Shown: one piece after another, positions 38,409-47,261 of the stretch
How positions within the stretch are numbered: position 1 is the stretch's first letter
Layout of the letters: every line of letters starts with the position of its first letter
Assembly: GCF_003201815.1 (NCBI RefSeq)
Contig: NZ_QJKB01000006.1
Coordinates: 248,001-312,000, forward strand
DNA length: 64,000 nucleotides
Direction: 5' to 3'
Source of the DNA: Undibacterium pigrum
GTDB taxonomy: Bacteria > Pseudomonadota > Gammaproteobacteria > Burkholderiales > Burkholderiaceae_D
Translations under genes and position numbers: made by a program
The notes under the pieces: generated by a model
Database searches by the model: none
What the model was told of the DNA's origin: nothing
Seen by the model: only the letters and a program-made list of their open reading frames with translations

Positions 38409-39424
38409 TATCCGGACCATTTGCTCAGGTACTGGCAGCAGGACGCAGCCAGTTCAATGCCAGGGTAGTTGAAGCCAGGCGGCGTTATCCCGCTTTTGAT
38501 GTGCAGGCTCTCGCTGATTTTTTGCAAGGCAGCGTGGCCCCCGTCATGCAAGCCGTCACTGCGCATATGCCAGACAGGCTGGCCGTCATTGCACTGACTG
38601 CCTACGATATTACGCTGGATCTGGTTGGCCAGGCTTTGACTGGGGCCGGTGCGCGCAGCAAGGTTGTTGATCGCGTATGGCAAGACTTGTTGCCAGCCTA
38701 TGTCCACATCCTGGTGAATGCGCCAACAGAAGTAATTGCCCTGCTGACCAATGCCGCACTGAATATAGAAAAAACTTCGAGCGCAAGAATCGATCAGTGG
38801 CAGGAGGAAATGAAACACATCGCGCCGCAAATCACCAGCCTGGCAGCCTTGCAGGCCACCGGGCAGATACTGGCATGGCGTGCTGGCATGGCACATTTCA
38901 GGGATGGTGCCATGGCCATCGCCGATACTTTACCACCAGCCTTGTTATTGCAATTGCTGGGTGCAGACCCAGGTAGCGAATGGTCACAAATAAAAAAACA
39001 GATGCAGCAAGACCCATGGTGGTGCCCTGATACTGCGGCCAGGATTAAGTACAGCTATACGACAGGGCAGGGCATGACCACAGGCCAGTTCACCGGTTTC
39101 GGCGGCGCCTTCCCTGCGCCACCAGAATTGCGTGCCTGTGAATATGGCTTTTGGGTAAAAAGTGCTGACCGCTATTTCTTGCTGATGGCCGATGTTTACG
39201 GCGCAGTCTTGCATCCATCCAGCAAGGATGAGTTTGAGCATGGCGCAGTGCTGGATATTACGGCTGGGGCAACCGGTGTCAGTTGCCAGGGCAATATCCT
39301 GCAAACCAGGCGTGGCAAACATGTCCTGAACTTGCCAGTCAAAGAATTGGCCCTGACCTGCAATCTGCATACGGTCGCTGTCAGTTCACCGTATACTTAT
39401 GGCATCAGCCTGTATCCACTGTAA
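38405..39424 (+). CDS. Unrecognised protein of the MoxR-VWA operon
   Basis: This is a 339-residue cytoplasmic protein I do not recognise. The first 200 residues look helical (for example VAPVMQAVTAHMPDRLAVIALTAYDI). The last 140 look beta-rich (EYGFWVKSADRYFLLMADVYGAVLHPSS, then short alternating strands). There is no signal peptide, membrane helix or known catalytic motif. ATG 38405 overlaps the MoxR stop (ATGA); the VWA gene begins in its stop codon (TAATG). Its place between ATPase and VWA genes suggests an adaptor or the third component seen in other MoxR-VWA systems. Confidence 0.7.
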   Translation: MISGPFAQVLAAGRSQFNARVVEARRRYPAFDVQALADFLQGSVAPVMQAVTAHMPDRLAVIALTAYDITLDLVGQALTGAGARSKVVDRVWQDLLPAYVHILVNAPTEVIALLTNAALNIEKTSSARIDQWQEEMKHIAPQITSLAALQATGQILAWRAGMAHFRDGAMAIADTLPPALLLQLLGADPGSEWSQIKKQMQQDPWWCPDTAARIKYSYTTGQGMTTGQFTGFGGAFPAPPELRACEYGFWVKSADRYFLLMADVYGAVLHPSSKDEFEHGAVLDITAGATGVSCQGNILQTRRGKHVLNLPVKELALTCNLHTVAVSSPYTYGISLYPL

Positions 39425-41259
39425 TGAATACGCCATCCACAGATCAGCAGACTGCAGCTCAGCAAACTGCAGTTCAGCAGACACTACTCGCTGCATGGCA
39501 GGCAGCCTGGCCACAGGCACTGGCGGCCTGGAGCAGGTTCACGCGCCTGCATGAGCCTCTATTGTGTGAAAGCCGTCTTGCCGCCTCGCAAGAGGGCCTG
39601 AGCGGCAGCTTTGCCATGATACGTTTGTCTGATCAAAGCGTGGTGGTCGATCTGGAAGGCATACAGCATTTGGGTTTGCAAGACTATGCCGTGGAAATTC
39701 TGGCGCATGAAGTCGGCCATCATGTTTTTGCGCCGGGCAGTGTCACTGAACAATTTCGCCTGCTGGCCCGGATACGCCGCGCCTTGCCCACGCTGGAAAA
39801 ATTTGCTCCCATGGTCGCCAATCTGTACACCGACCTGTATATCAATGACAGGTTGCACAGACAGGCAGGTTTGCGCATGGCCGATATTTATCTGCGTCTG
39901 GCACAAGATGGTAAAGACAAGGATGGCAAAGACCAGGGCGACAATGCCGCAACTGCCAGCCAGGTCTGGGCGCTATACATGCGCATCTATGAGCAATTAT
40001 GGAAACTGCAAAAAGGCAGCCTGATCCCCACCAAAGAAGTCAGCACAGAAATGGATACCGACGCCTGGCTGGGCGCTCGTCTGATACGCGTGTATGCAGG
40101 TGACTGGATGCATGGCGCAGGCAAGTTTGCCACGCTGTTGTTGCCCTATCTGATTGCCGATAATGAAGCCAGTGCCAGCCAGCAAGCGCTTGCACATTTA
40201 CATGACACCAAAGATGCCGCAGCCGGTTGTGAACCCATAGGAGCACAGGAGATAGAGGCGGATGAAATCGATGGTGCCATCCACCCGGCCAATGACCCGC
40301 TGGTATCAGGTGTCGATGAAGTCAGGACGCAGCCAGATGAAAACACGGCATCCTCATCATCAGGACAAACCCGCGAGCCTTATGAATATGGCGAAATCCT
40401 CAGGGCCGCAGGCATACAGATGTCGGATCATGAAATTGCCATACGCTATTACCGTGAACGCGCCTTGCCACATCTGGTGCCTTTCCCCAAGCGACCCAGG
40501 CCGCTGTCACCAGAACCGCAACTGGAAGGGCTGGAACAATGGGATATAGGCGAACCCTTTGATGAGATAGACTGGCTGCAGACTTTGCTACAGTCGCCAC
40601 GCCCCATCCCTGGCCTGACCACGGTAAAGCGCGCTTACGGCAACGAGCAGGGTAAAGATCCCGGACATATACCGGTAGACCTGGACATGTATGTAGATAG
40701 TTCCGGTTCCATGCCCAACCCGCAGACACATACCTCCTACCTGACACTGGCGGGTGCCATCATCGCCATGTCAGCCTTGCGCGCAGGTTCGCGTGTACAG
40801 GTGACTTTGTGGAGTGGCAAGAACCAGACCCTGCAAACCAATGGCTTTGTGCGCGACGATGCAGAAATACTCAGTGTGCTGACCGGTTTTTTTGGCGGTG
40901 CAACTTGCTTCCCCATACCACGTATGCGCGACACCTTTGCCAATAGAAAACCGGAGGACAGAGCTGTGCATATACTGATGATTTCCGACGATGGTATTAC
41001 CACCATGTTCGATAAGGATGAGCGCGGCAATGATGGCTGGGATATCTCCGCCATGGCTCTGGAAAAAGGACGTGCCGGTGGCAGCATGGCCCTGAATTTG
41101 CCATCAGACTGGGAAAAAGAATCCAGATACTATACACAGGTGCCACAAGACCTCAAGCGTGCCCGCGATGAACAGGGCTGGCATATCCATGCCATTACCG
41201 GCTTCGAGCAACTGATGGAATTCGCCCGCGTTTTCAGTCAGCAACATTATCTGAGGTAA
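39424..41259 (+). CDS. Zincin-like metallopeptidase plus VWA domain protein
   Basis: This 611-residue protein has an N-terminal zinc-protease-like motif, EILAHEVGHHVF (His95, Glu96, His99), followed by NLYTDLYIN (133-141). This order is like the metallopeptidase-VWA proteins of the COG3864 and CobT types. An acidic linker (about 260-320) leads to a VWA domain from about 417 with an intact MIDAS, DSSGS (425-429), Thr494 and Asp522/523. Such proteins pair with MoxR ATPases. The start at 39424 is chosen because it couples to the upstream stop; an in-frame start 141 bp earlier would lie inside the previous gene. Confidence 0.82.
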   Translation: MNTPSTDQQTAAQQTAVQQTLLAAWQAAWPQALAAWSRFTRLHEPLLCESRLAASQEGLSGSFAMIRLSDQSVVVDLEGIQHLGLQDYAVEILAHEVGHHVFAPGSVTEQFRLLARIRRALPTLEKFAPMVANLYTDLYINDRLHRQAGLRMADIYLRLAQDGKDKDGKDQGDNAATASQVWALYMRIYEQLWKLQKGSLIPTKEVSTEMDTDAWLGARLIRVYAGDWMHGAGKFATLLLPYLIADNEASASQQALAHLHDTKDAAAGCEPIGAQEIEADEIDGAIHPANDPLVSGVDEVRTQPDENTASSSSGQTREPYEYGEILRAAGIQMSDHEIAIRYYRERALPHLVPFPKRPRPLSPEPQLEGLEQWDIGEPFDEIDWLQTLLQSPRPIPGLTTVKRAYGNEQGKDPGHIPVDLDMYVDSSGSMPNPQTHTSYLTLAGAIIAMSALRAGSRVQVTLWSGKNQTLQTNGFVRDDAEILSVLTGFFGGATCFPIPRMRDTFANRKPEDRAVHILMISDDGITTMFDKDERGNDGWDISAMALEKGRAGGSMALNLPSDWEKESRYYTQVPQDLKRARDEQGWHIHAITGFEQLMEFARVFSQQHYLR

Positions 41260-41269
41260 GCAAAAAAGC

Positions 41270-41857
41270 ATGGATAACATAGGCCCCATACTGGAAACCC
41301 TGACGCACAGGCTGGCAAACATACCGCCAGATTTCCTTGATGAACCGCGCATGGCGAAAAACAATAAAGGCGTCGCCGTGGCAGCACTGGTTAACGACGT
41401 GATGCGCATGCTGGGTAATGCAACGCCGCTGGATAATCTGGAAAGATTTGATGGCATGGATGCCGGTAAAGACAGAAACCGCCTGGCTCTGACCATGATT
41501 ACGACCTGGTTGCTGGCAGATGAATGGTTTATCAGGGCAGCTTTGCCAGCGGCACAGTTCATGAGCATACTTGAGCAGACCGTGGCTGAACTGGCAGCAG
41601 CCACTGCCGCGCATAAATTTACCAGTGACCCCGACAGGCGAGAAGAACTCGCCAGGGTAGTGCTGGCGCGCTTGAATTACCGGCCTGAGGGCGAAAGCCT
41701 GGCGCAGGCAACAGACAGATTATCCAGCATCAGCGGCATGGAGCGCCGCCGCCTTGTCGAAGCCAGTCGCGCAGCGGAACAGCGTGCACGTGCCATACGT
41801 GAAGCGCTGGCGAAGAAAGCGGCAGAAGAATCTGCGGACAAGTGGACGCGTGAATGA
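41270..41857 (+). CDS. Unrecognised helical protein of the MoxR-VWA operon
   Basis: This is a 195-residue, wholly helical-looking protein with no family I can name. The N-terminal part reads ILETLTHRLANIPPDFLD. The C-terminal 40 residues form a strongly charged helix (RRRLVEASRAAEQRARAIRE, then a Lys/Ala/Glu-rich tail). It lies 10 bp after the VWA gene and overlaps the ligase gene by 4 bp. The charged tail suggests a protein-binding partner rather than an enzyme. Confidence 0.7.
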   Translation: MDNIGPILETLTHRLANIPPDFLDEPRMAKNNKGVAVAALVNDVMRMLGNATPLDNLERFDGMDAGKDRNRLALTMITTWLLADEWFIRAALPAAQFMSILEQTVAELAAATAAHKFTSDPDRREELARVVLARLNYRPEGESLAQATDRLSSISGMERRRLVEASRAAEQRARAIREALAKKAAEESADKWTRE

Positions 41858-43206
41858 GCCTGGGTACATCAAAAGAGATCAGCAATTATCCGACCTTGTC
41901 CGGACATGGCAAGGCCATGCTGGATTTCATGGCCGAGCATCCATTTGCTCCGACCTTCCGCAATCAGAGCGGTAACCGCCTGCTTGACCATGAAGTGGCA
42001 GAACTGCGTGAGTTTGAAAAAAAGCATGTAGACCAGCCTATCACATGGAGCCAGGAACTGATACCTGACTGGCTCAGACAATTCATTGCACATGTATTTA
42101 CCCATGTCCCGTATTACCGGGCACTGGGTTCTGCTCCTGCGAAATTTGCAGACATACCGCCTGTCAACCGTGCCGACCTGGCAGCAGACATAGCTGCCTT
42201 TGTGCCTGATACTGTGCCCCTGGAAAGGCTCATCAATTTCCGCACCACGGGCACGACTGGTCACCCCATGCTCATCGCTTCCCATCCTGTCGTGGCGGCA
42301 CGTTACCTTACTTTCCACAAACGGGCTTTGCTGCTGAATGGCATCACGCTACGACACGGACGCGGGCAAGTCGGCGTGGTACTGGTGGGTTTCCAGCAAC
42401 GCTGTTTTACCTATACCTCAGTGACACCCACCATGGATGATTCTGGCCTGGCCAAGATCAATTTGCATGTGGATGACTGGCGCAAACCTGAGGACCGCGC
42501 GCGCTATCTGGATGCGCTGGCACCAGAAGTCATGACCGGTGACCCGCTCTCATTTGCCGAACTGGCAAAGCTGGAACTGACAAATTTGCCGCGCGCCCTG
42601 ATCTCGGTATCCATGGCCATGTCAACTGGCATGCGCCAGATGCTGGAGACGCGCTTTCGCTGTCCTGTGCTGGATATCTATTCTCTCAATGAAGTCGGGC
42701 CTGTGGCTGTGTATGATGCCGCTGTTGGTGGTCATTTGCTATTGCAGCCAGAATTATATGTAGAGATACTCGATAGCGATGGTCAACCTGTGGCAGCGGG
42801 CCAGCGAGGTGAAATTTGCCTGTCTGGGGGCTTCAATTTCTGCATGCCGCTGCTGCGTTACCGTACCGGGGATTTTGCTGCCATGACGACCAGTGTCAAA
42901 GGCCCCATGCTGCTGGACCTGGCTGGCCGTTCACCCGTCCGGTTTCAAACCAGGGCTGGTGCCTGGGTCAATAATATCGATATCACCCATGCATTACAGG
43001 CTTTGCCACTACCGCAATATGGTTTTCATCAGCGTGCAGATGGCAGCAGCGTCATACGGCTGGCAGCTTCCGTCATGCATCTCGCTGAAGATGCAAGGCA
43101 GGCGCTGGCAGGCTTGTTCGATATCCGGCAACTGACGGTAGAAACGATCACGACCGATAATAAAATACTGCAATACACATCCGACCTGGAAGGCGCTTAC
43201 CCTTGA
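41854..43206 (+). CDS. PaaK-like adenylate-forming enzyme
   Basis: This 450-residue member of the ANL superfamily is nearest in outline to phenylacetate-CoA ligase/coenzyme F390 synthetase. The ATP loop is TTGTTGHP (131-138), the adenylate motif YSLNE (276-280) and the hinge RYRTGD (335-340). Lys437 in TTDNKILQ may be the A10 lysine. The N-terminal HVPYYRAL motif also fits PaaK. The substrate is unknown; neighbours suggest it is not aromatic catabolism. It overlaps genes on both sides by 4 bp. Confidence 0.82.
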   Translation: MSLGTSKEISNYPTLSGHGKAMLDFMAEHPFAPTFRNQSGNRLLDHEVAELREFEKKHVDQPITWSQELIPDWLRQFIAHVFTHVPYYRALGSAPAKFADIPPVNRADLAADIAAFVPDTVPLERLINFRTTGTTGHPMLIASHPVVAARYLTFHKRALLLNGITLRHGRGQVGVVLVGFQQRCFTYTSVTPTMDDSGLAKINLHVDDWRKPEDRARYLDALAPEVMTGDPLSFAELAKLELTNLPRALISVSMAMSTGMRQMLETRFRCPVLDIYSLNEVGPVAVYDAAVGGHLLLQPELYVEILDSDGQPVAAGQRGEICLSGGFNFCMPLLRYRTGDFAAMTTSVKGPMLLDLAGRSPVRFQTRAGAWVNNIDITHALQALPLPQYGFHQRADGSSVIRLAASVMHLAEDARQALAGLFDIRQLTVETITTDNKILQYTSDLEGAYP

Positions 43207-43793
43207 TTTCAGCTTTAGAATTATCTGCCAATGCAGTCACCACTGCCTCCATCATTCTGGCAGGACGTAATAGCGTACACACTTGGTGGACAGGCATCAT
43301 AGGCAGTATCCTGTTTGCCCTGGTATTTGGCCACGCCTTGTTGTATGCCGATGTATTGCTGCAATTGTTTTTTATCATCACCAGCATCACAGGCTGGTGG
43401 CAGTGGCAGAAAGGGCGCAATGGCACGCCTCTGCCAATTTCCAGGGCTGGCAAGGCCAGTTATCTCTGGTCTGTCCCTGTGGGTTTGCTGGCGACGCTGG
43501 CTTATGGGGCACTCCTCTATTACTGGACCAAGGCTTATGCCCCCTTTGTTGATTCTGCGGTGCTGGTTTTCAGCATCATTGCGCAAATACTATTGATGCA
43601 AAGACGTATGGAAACCTGGGTGTTTTGGCTGCTGGTGAATACCATCGCCGTGCCCCTGTATGCCAGCCGAGAATTGTATCTGACGGCTTTCCTGTATGCG
43701 GCTTACTGGATCAATGCCATTGTGTCCTGGCTGGCATGGCGAAAAAACCTGAACAGTGATCAGTCCATTGCTTTTGTGGCCGAGGCCAGATGA
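43203..43793 (+). CDS. pnuC: PnuC-like nicotinamide (riboside) transporter
   Basis: This is a 196-residue membrane protein with about seven helices. PnuC marks are WTGIIGSILFALVF, GWWQWQKG and the C-terminal RRMETWVFWLLVNTIAVPLY. PnuC imports nicotinamide riboside by facilitated diffusion, trapped by phosphorylation through NadR or a similar kinase. The start is TTG, overlapping the upstream stop (TTGA), which explains an easily missed start. It pairs with nadR downstream (ATGA overlap). Confidence 0.92.
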   Translation: MISALELSANAVTTASIILAGRNSVHTWWTGIIGSILFALVFGHALLYADVLLQLFFIITSITGWWQWQKGRNGTPLPISRAGKASYLWSVPVGLLATLAYGALLYYWTKAYAPFVDSAVLVFSIIAQILLMQRRMETWVFWLLVNTIAVPLYASRELYLTAFLYAAYWINAIVSWLAWRKNLNSDQSIAFVAEAR

Positions 43794-44845
43794 GTAAATC
43801 ATTTCAACGTGGTTTGATCGTCGGTAAGTTTTGTCCTTTGCATAAGGGGCATGAATACCTCATAGAACAGGCAATTGCGGCATGTGAAGATTTGCTGGTG
43901 ATCAGTTATACCAAGCCGGAGTTTCCCTTATGTGGCCCGTCAGAGCGTGACCGCTGGCTGGCGTTGTCCTTCCCGGATATCCGGCGGCTGGTCATCGATG
44001 ATGCAATCTTGCAGCGCCTGTGTAGTGAACGCAGTATCCAGCTGATCCCTGAAGTTCCGCACAATGATGCTGCTGAAGATATGCACCGGCAGTTCGTCGC
44101 CTGGTTATGCCTGGAGCTACTGGAAACTGCGGTTGATGTTGTTTTCACCAGCGAAGATTATGGTGATGGCTTTGCTGCTGTATTGACACAGCGCTTCCGG
44201 CAACATGATCCTGACCTGCCTGAGGTAAGGCATATTAAGCTCGATCAGCAGCGTATTACTGTGCCGGTTTCTGGCACCAGAGTACGCCTTGATCCCCACG
44301 CCAATAAAGCCTATCTGTCTCCACATGTGTATGCCAGCTTCGTCAGAAAGATTTGCCTGCTGGGGGCAGAGTCCAGTGGCAAGACTACCCTGGCCGCGGC
44401 ACTTGCCCGGCATTTGCAAACAATGTGGGTGCCGGAGTACGGACGTGAGCTGTGGGTAGAAAAACAGGGGCAACTGGGATTTGAAGATATGCAAGCTATC
44501 GCGGTGAGGCAGCTGGCGCTGGAAGATCAGTTGCGTACCCAGGCAAAGCAGTGGCTGGTCTGTGATACTTCACCACTGACGACACTGCTGTATAGCCTGG
44601 CGATGTTTGAACAAGCTTCTGACGCCTTGCAAGACATGGCAAATACGCCATATGACTTCATCATCCTGTGCGATATCGATATCCCCCTGATACAGGATGG
44701 CACACGCCAGGACCAGGCTTTCCGCCTGCATCAGCAGGAATGGTATAAACAGCAACTGGCACAGCGCGCCTTGCCCTTTTTATGCGTCAGTGGCAGCGTA
44801 GAACAGCGCCTGTCTCAGGTCATGGCATATCTGGCTGGCAAATAA
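43790..44845 (+). CDS. nadR: Bifunctional NMN adenylyltransferase / ribosylnicotinamide kinase (NadR-like)
   Basis: This is a 351-residue, two-domain enzyme. The N-terminal nucleotidyltransferase has GKFCPLHKGHEYL (HKGH, 18-21) and SGTRVR (161-166). The C-terminal kinase has Walker A LGAESSGKTT (191-200) and CDTSPLTT. There is no N-terminal helix-turn-helix, so unlike enterobacterial NadR it is not a DNA-binding repressor. Together with PnuC it converts imported nicotinamide riboside to NMN and NAD. It is the last gene of the seven-gene unit. Confidence 0.92.
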   Translation: MSKSFQRGLIVGKFCPLHKGHEYLIEQAIAACEDLLVISYTKPEFPLCGPSERDRWLALSFPDIRRLVIDDAILQRLCSERSIQLIPEVPHNDAAEDMHRQFVAWLCLELLETAVDVVFTSEDYGDGFAAVLTQRFRQHDPDLPEVRHIKLDQQRITVPVSGTRVRLDPHANKAYLSPHVYASFVRKICLLGAESSGKTTLAAALARHLQTMWVPEYGRELWVEKQGQLGFEDMQAIAVRQLALEDQLRTQAKQWLVCDTSPLTTLLYSLAMFEQASDALQDMANTPYDFIILCDIDIPLIQDGTRQDQAFRLHQQEWYKQQLAQRALPFLCVSGSVEQRLSQVMAYLAGK

Positions 44846-44862
44846 AAATCACCATAATACAG

Positions 44863-44899
44863 GCTTGCCTTTAGATTTTTAAAGCAGGCGGGCTTTTTT
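44863..44899 (+). terminator. Intrinsic terminator after nadR
   Basis: A ten-pair stem with one bulged C forms between 44863-44873 and 44880-44889. GGGC and six T follow. It marks the end of the MoxR-to-nadR operon. Confidence 0.7.
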
Positions 44900-45017
44900 C
44901 TGAGCTTTGTCTTGTTCAATGCCTTGCGGTGAACTGTGTGGAAGCGAAATAGTCTTAGTCAGGATAGGGCGCTACACTCTGGCTGCTATATCCATTATAA
45001 AAATATTGAGGGAATTC

Positions 45018-47216
45018 ATGAAAATCCGTTTCACACATGGCATCTTGCCGCTTTTGCTGATCGCGACGGCAGCGCAGGCTCAGGCTCAAACTCAGACGCA
45101 TGACGGCATGCTCAGCCTTGAGATGCTGTATCACCCGACAAAAAAAGAAAAATTCGATACCAAACCACTGACACGCCTGGTCTGGGATGCGCAAAACCGT
45201 TTGATAGAAACGCAAAGCAAGGATGGCATAGTCCAGCAATTTGTCGTTAATCCCGCCAGCTGGGAAAAACAGGCCCTGGCTGCCGATGGCAATATCCTGG
45301 CCCTGATGACAGCCGCAGGCATACCAGAAAAAGAAGCCAAGGCCCAGGTCGACAAGCTGACACCGCAGTTCAAGCCAGACTTGAAATCTTATCTGTTCAC
45401 CTATAAAAATGATTTGTGGCTGCTGGACCTGAAACAGGGCAAAGTCAAAGAGCTGACCCATACCCCGGACCAGGCTGAAGATGAGGCCATCCTCTCGCCC
45501 GACCTGCAATCGGTCGCCTACCTGAAGGGTAATGACATCTATCTGACGGACCTCGCCACGGCCACAGAAAAACGCCTGACCACGGGCGGTAGCGAAACCA
45601 TTTTCAATGGCCGTCTGGACTGGGTCTATACGGAAGAAATTTATGGCCGCGGCCACTTGCGCGCATTCTGGTGGGCACCGGATTCCAAAAAAATCGCTTA
45701 CCTGAGTTTTGATGAGAGCAAGGTGCCGGTCTACACCCTCAGCGGTGACCATGCGCAACCCATCAAAAGCGAGCGCACCCGTTATCCCAAGGCCGGTGAC
45801 CCTAACCCTGAAGTCAAACTGGGTGTCGTTGATATGAGCGGCAAAACCAGCTGGACTGAAAACCCTTATGCAGGCAAGGAAACCCTGATCGTCCAGGTGG
45901 GCTGGACACCAGATGGCAAGTTGCTGGCATCCTGGCAAGACCGCGTGCAAACCTGGCTGGACTTGCGCCTGTATGATGCGCAATACCGCAGCAGGCATTT
46001 ACTGCGCGAGAGCAGCCCTGCCTGGGTGGAGCGCCTGCCTTTGCCACAATTCTTGAAAGACGGCAGCTTTATCTGGGAATCTGATCGTACCGGTCACCAT
46101 CACCTGTATCGCTATGACCAGCAATATCAGTTCAAGGGCGCAATCACCAAAGGCGACTGGGATATCCGCAGCGTCTATGGTGTCGATGAAGCAAAAGGCA
46201 AAGTGTTTTTTGCAGCCAATGAACGCAACCCCATAGGCAATGATGTGTATGCAGTCAATCTCGATGGCAGCAAGCTGCAAAGATTGACGACAGAATCAGG
46301 CACCCACAATGCACGCTGGAATAGTGCCTATACGCATTTTATCGATAGCTGGAGCAGTCTCAAACAAGCACCAAAGCAGGCCGTATTCAATGCAGAAGGT
46401 ATATCGCAAAAACTGGTCGATGATACAGGTGTGCCAGAAAAAATGCAAAGCCTGAAACTGGGCAAAGTCACCCAACAACAAATCAAGTCGCGTGATGGCT
46501 TCCTCATGGAAAGCCTGCTGTTCCTGCCACCGGATTTTGATCCTAAAAAGAAATACCCGGTCTACCAGCATCTGTACTCTGGCCCCATGGCACCGCAAGT
46601 CGTTGACCGCTGGAGCAGCAATCTCTGGCACCATTTCCTGGCGCAGCAAGGCTATGTCGTCTGGGTACTGGATAACCGCAGCGCCAGCAACAAGGGTCTT
46701 GCCAGTGCCTGGCCGATACACAAAAAACTGGGCCAGCTTGAATTGCAGGACCAGCTTGATGGCCTGGAATGGTTGCGCAAGCAGGGCTGGGCAGATATGG
46801 ACAGGATAGCCCTGAATGGCTGGAGCTATGGTGGCTATATGACTTCTTATGCGATGACCCATAGCAAGGCATGGAAGATAGGTTTCGTCGGTGCGCCAGT
46901 CACGGATTATCGCTTGTATGACAGCGTGTATACCGAGCGCTACATGGGCCTGCCACAGGACAATGCAGAAGGCTATGACAAGGGCAGTGTGCTGAAAGCT
47001 GCCAAGGACCTGAGTGGCAAGATCATGCTCATGCATGGCACCATGGATGACAATGTTCACCCGCAAAATACCATCATGTTCATTGATGAACTCATCAAGA
47101 ATGGCAAGGATTACAGCCTGCAATTGTATCCGGGTGCTGGCCATGGCCCGCGTGGCGACTGGACCATGTGGTCACTGCAAAAAGCCAAATGGGAATTCTT
47201 GAAAAATAATCTATGA
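45018..47216 (+). CDS. Secreted dipeptidyl peptidase IV-like serine protease (S9B)
   Basis: This is a 732-residue exported peptidase of the prolyl oligopeptidase family. The signal peptide is MKIRFTHGILPLLLIATAAQAQ. The N-terminal beta-propeller has DPPIV_N features (GRLDWVYTEEIYGRGHLRAFWWAPDSKKIAYLSFDES). The catalytic domain has Ser603 (GWSYGGY), Asp678 (MDDNVH) and His709 (GAGHG). The double-Glu motif YTEEIYGR fits dipeptidyl peptidase activity on Xaa-Pro termini. ATG 45018 with GAGGG upstream is preferred over a start at 44907. Confidence 0.92.
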   Translation: MKIRFTHGILPLLLIATAAQAQAQTQTHDGMLSLEMLYHPTKKEKFDTKPLTRLVWDAQNRLIETQSKDGIVQQFVVNPASWEKQALAADGNILALMTAAGIPEKEAKAQVDKLTPQFKPDLKSYLFTYKNDLWLLDLKQGKVKELTHTPDQAEDEAILSPDLQSVAYLKGNDIYLTDLATATEKRLTTGGSETIFNGRLDWVYTEEIYGRGHLRAFWWAPDSKKIAYLSFDESKVPVYTLSGDHAQPIKSERTRYPKAGDPNPEVKLGVVDMSGKTSWTENPYAGKETLIVQVGWTPDGKLLASWQDRVQTWLDLRLYDAQYRSRHLLRESSPAWVERLPLPQFLKDGSFIWESDRTGHHHLYRYDQQYQFKGAITKGDWDIRSVYGVDEAKGKVFFAANERNPIGNDVYAVNLDGSKLQRLTTESGTHNARWNSAYTHFIDSWSSLKQAPKQAVFNAEGISQKLVDDTGVPEKMQSLKLGKVTQQQIKSRDGFLMESLLFLPPDFDPKKKYPVYQHLYSGPMAPQVVDRWSSNLWHHFLAQQGYVVWVLDNRSASNKGLASAWPIHKKLGQLELQDQLDGLEWLRKQGWADMDRIALNGWSYGGYMTSYAMTHSKAWKIGFVGAPVTDYRLYDSVYTERYMGLPQDNAEGYDKGSVLKAAKDLSGKIMLMHGTMDDNVHPQNTIMFIDELIKNGKDYSLQLYPGAGHGPRGDWTMWSLQKAKWEFLKNNL

Positions 47217-47229
47217 TTGTTTGAGATGT

Positions 47230-47261
47230 AAAAAAGGTGCAGAAAAATCTGCACTTTTTTT
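47230..47261. terminator. Bidirectional terminator between the peptidase and GST genes
   Basis: An A-rich run and GTGCAGA (47237-47243) pair with TCTGCAC (47248-47254) and a T-run (47255-47261). The structure works on both strands. The GST stop codon on the minus strand falls inside its T-run. Confidence 0.88.

Noticed and set aside
43203..43793. A pnuC riboswitch (preQ1 or NAD type)
   Set aside because: pnuC starts inside the stop codon of the previous gene, so there is no leader to hold one.
44907..45017. An upstream start for the dipeptidyl peptidase
   Set aside because: It would put 37 residues before a clear signal peptide and lies in a promoter-like stretch; ATG 45018 has GAGGG upstream.
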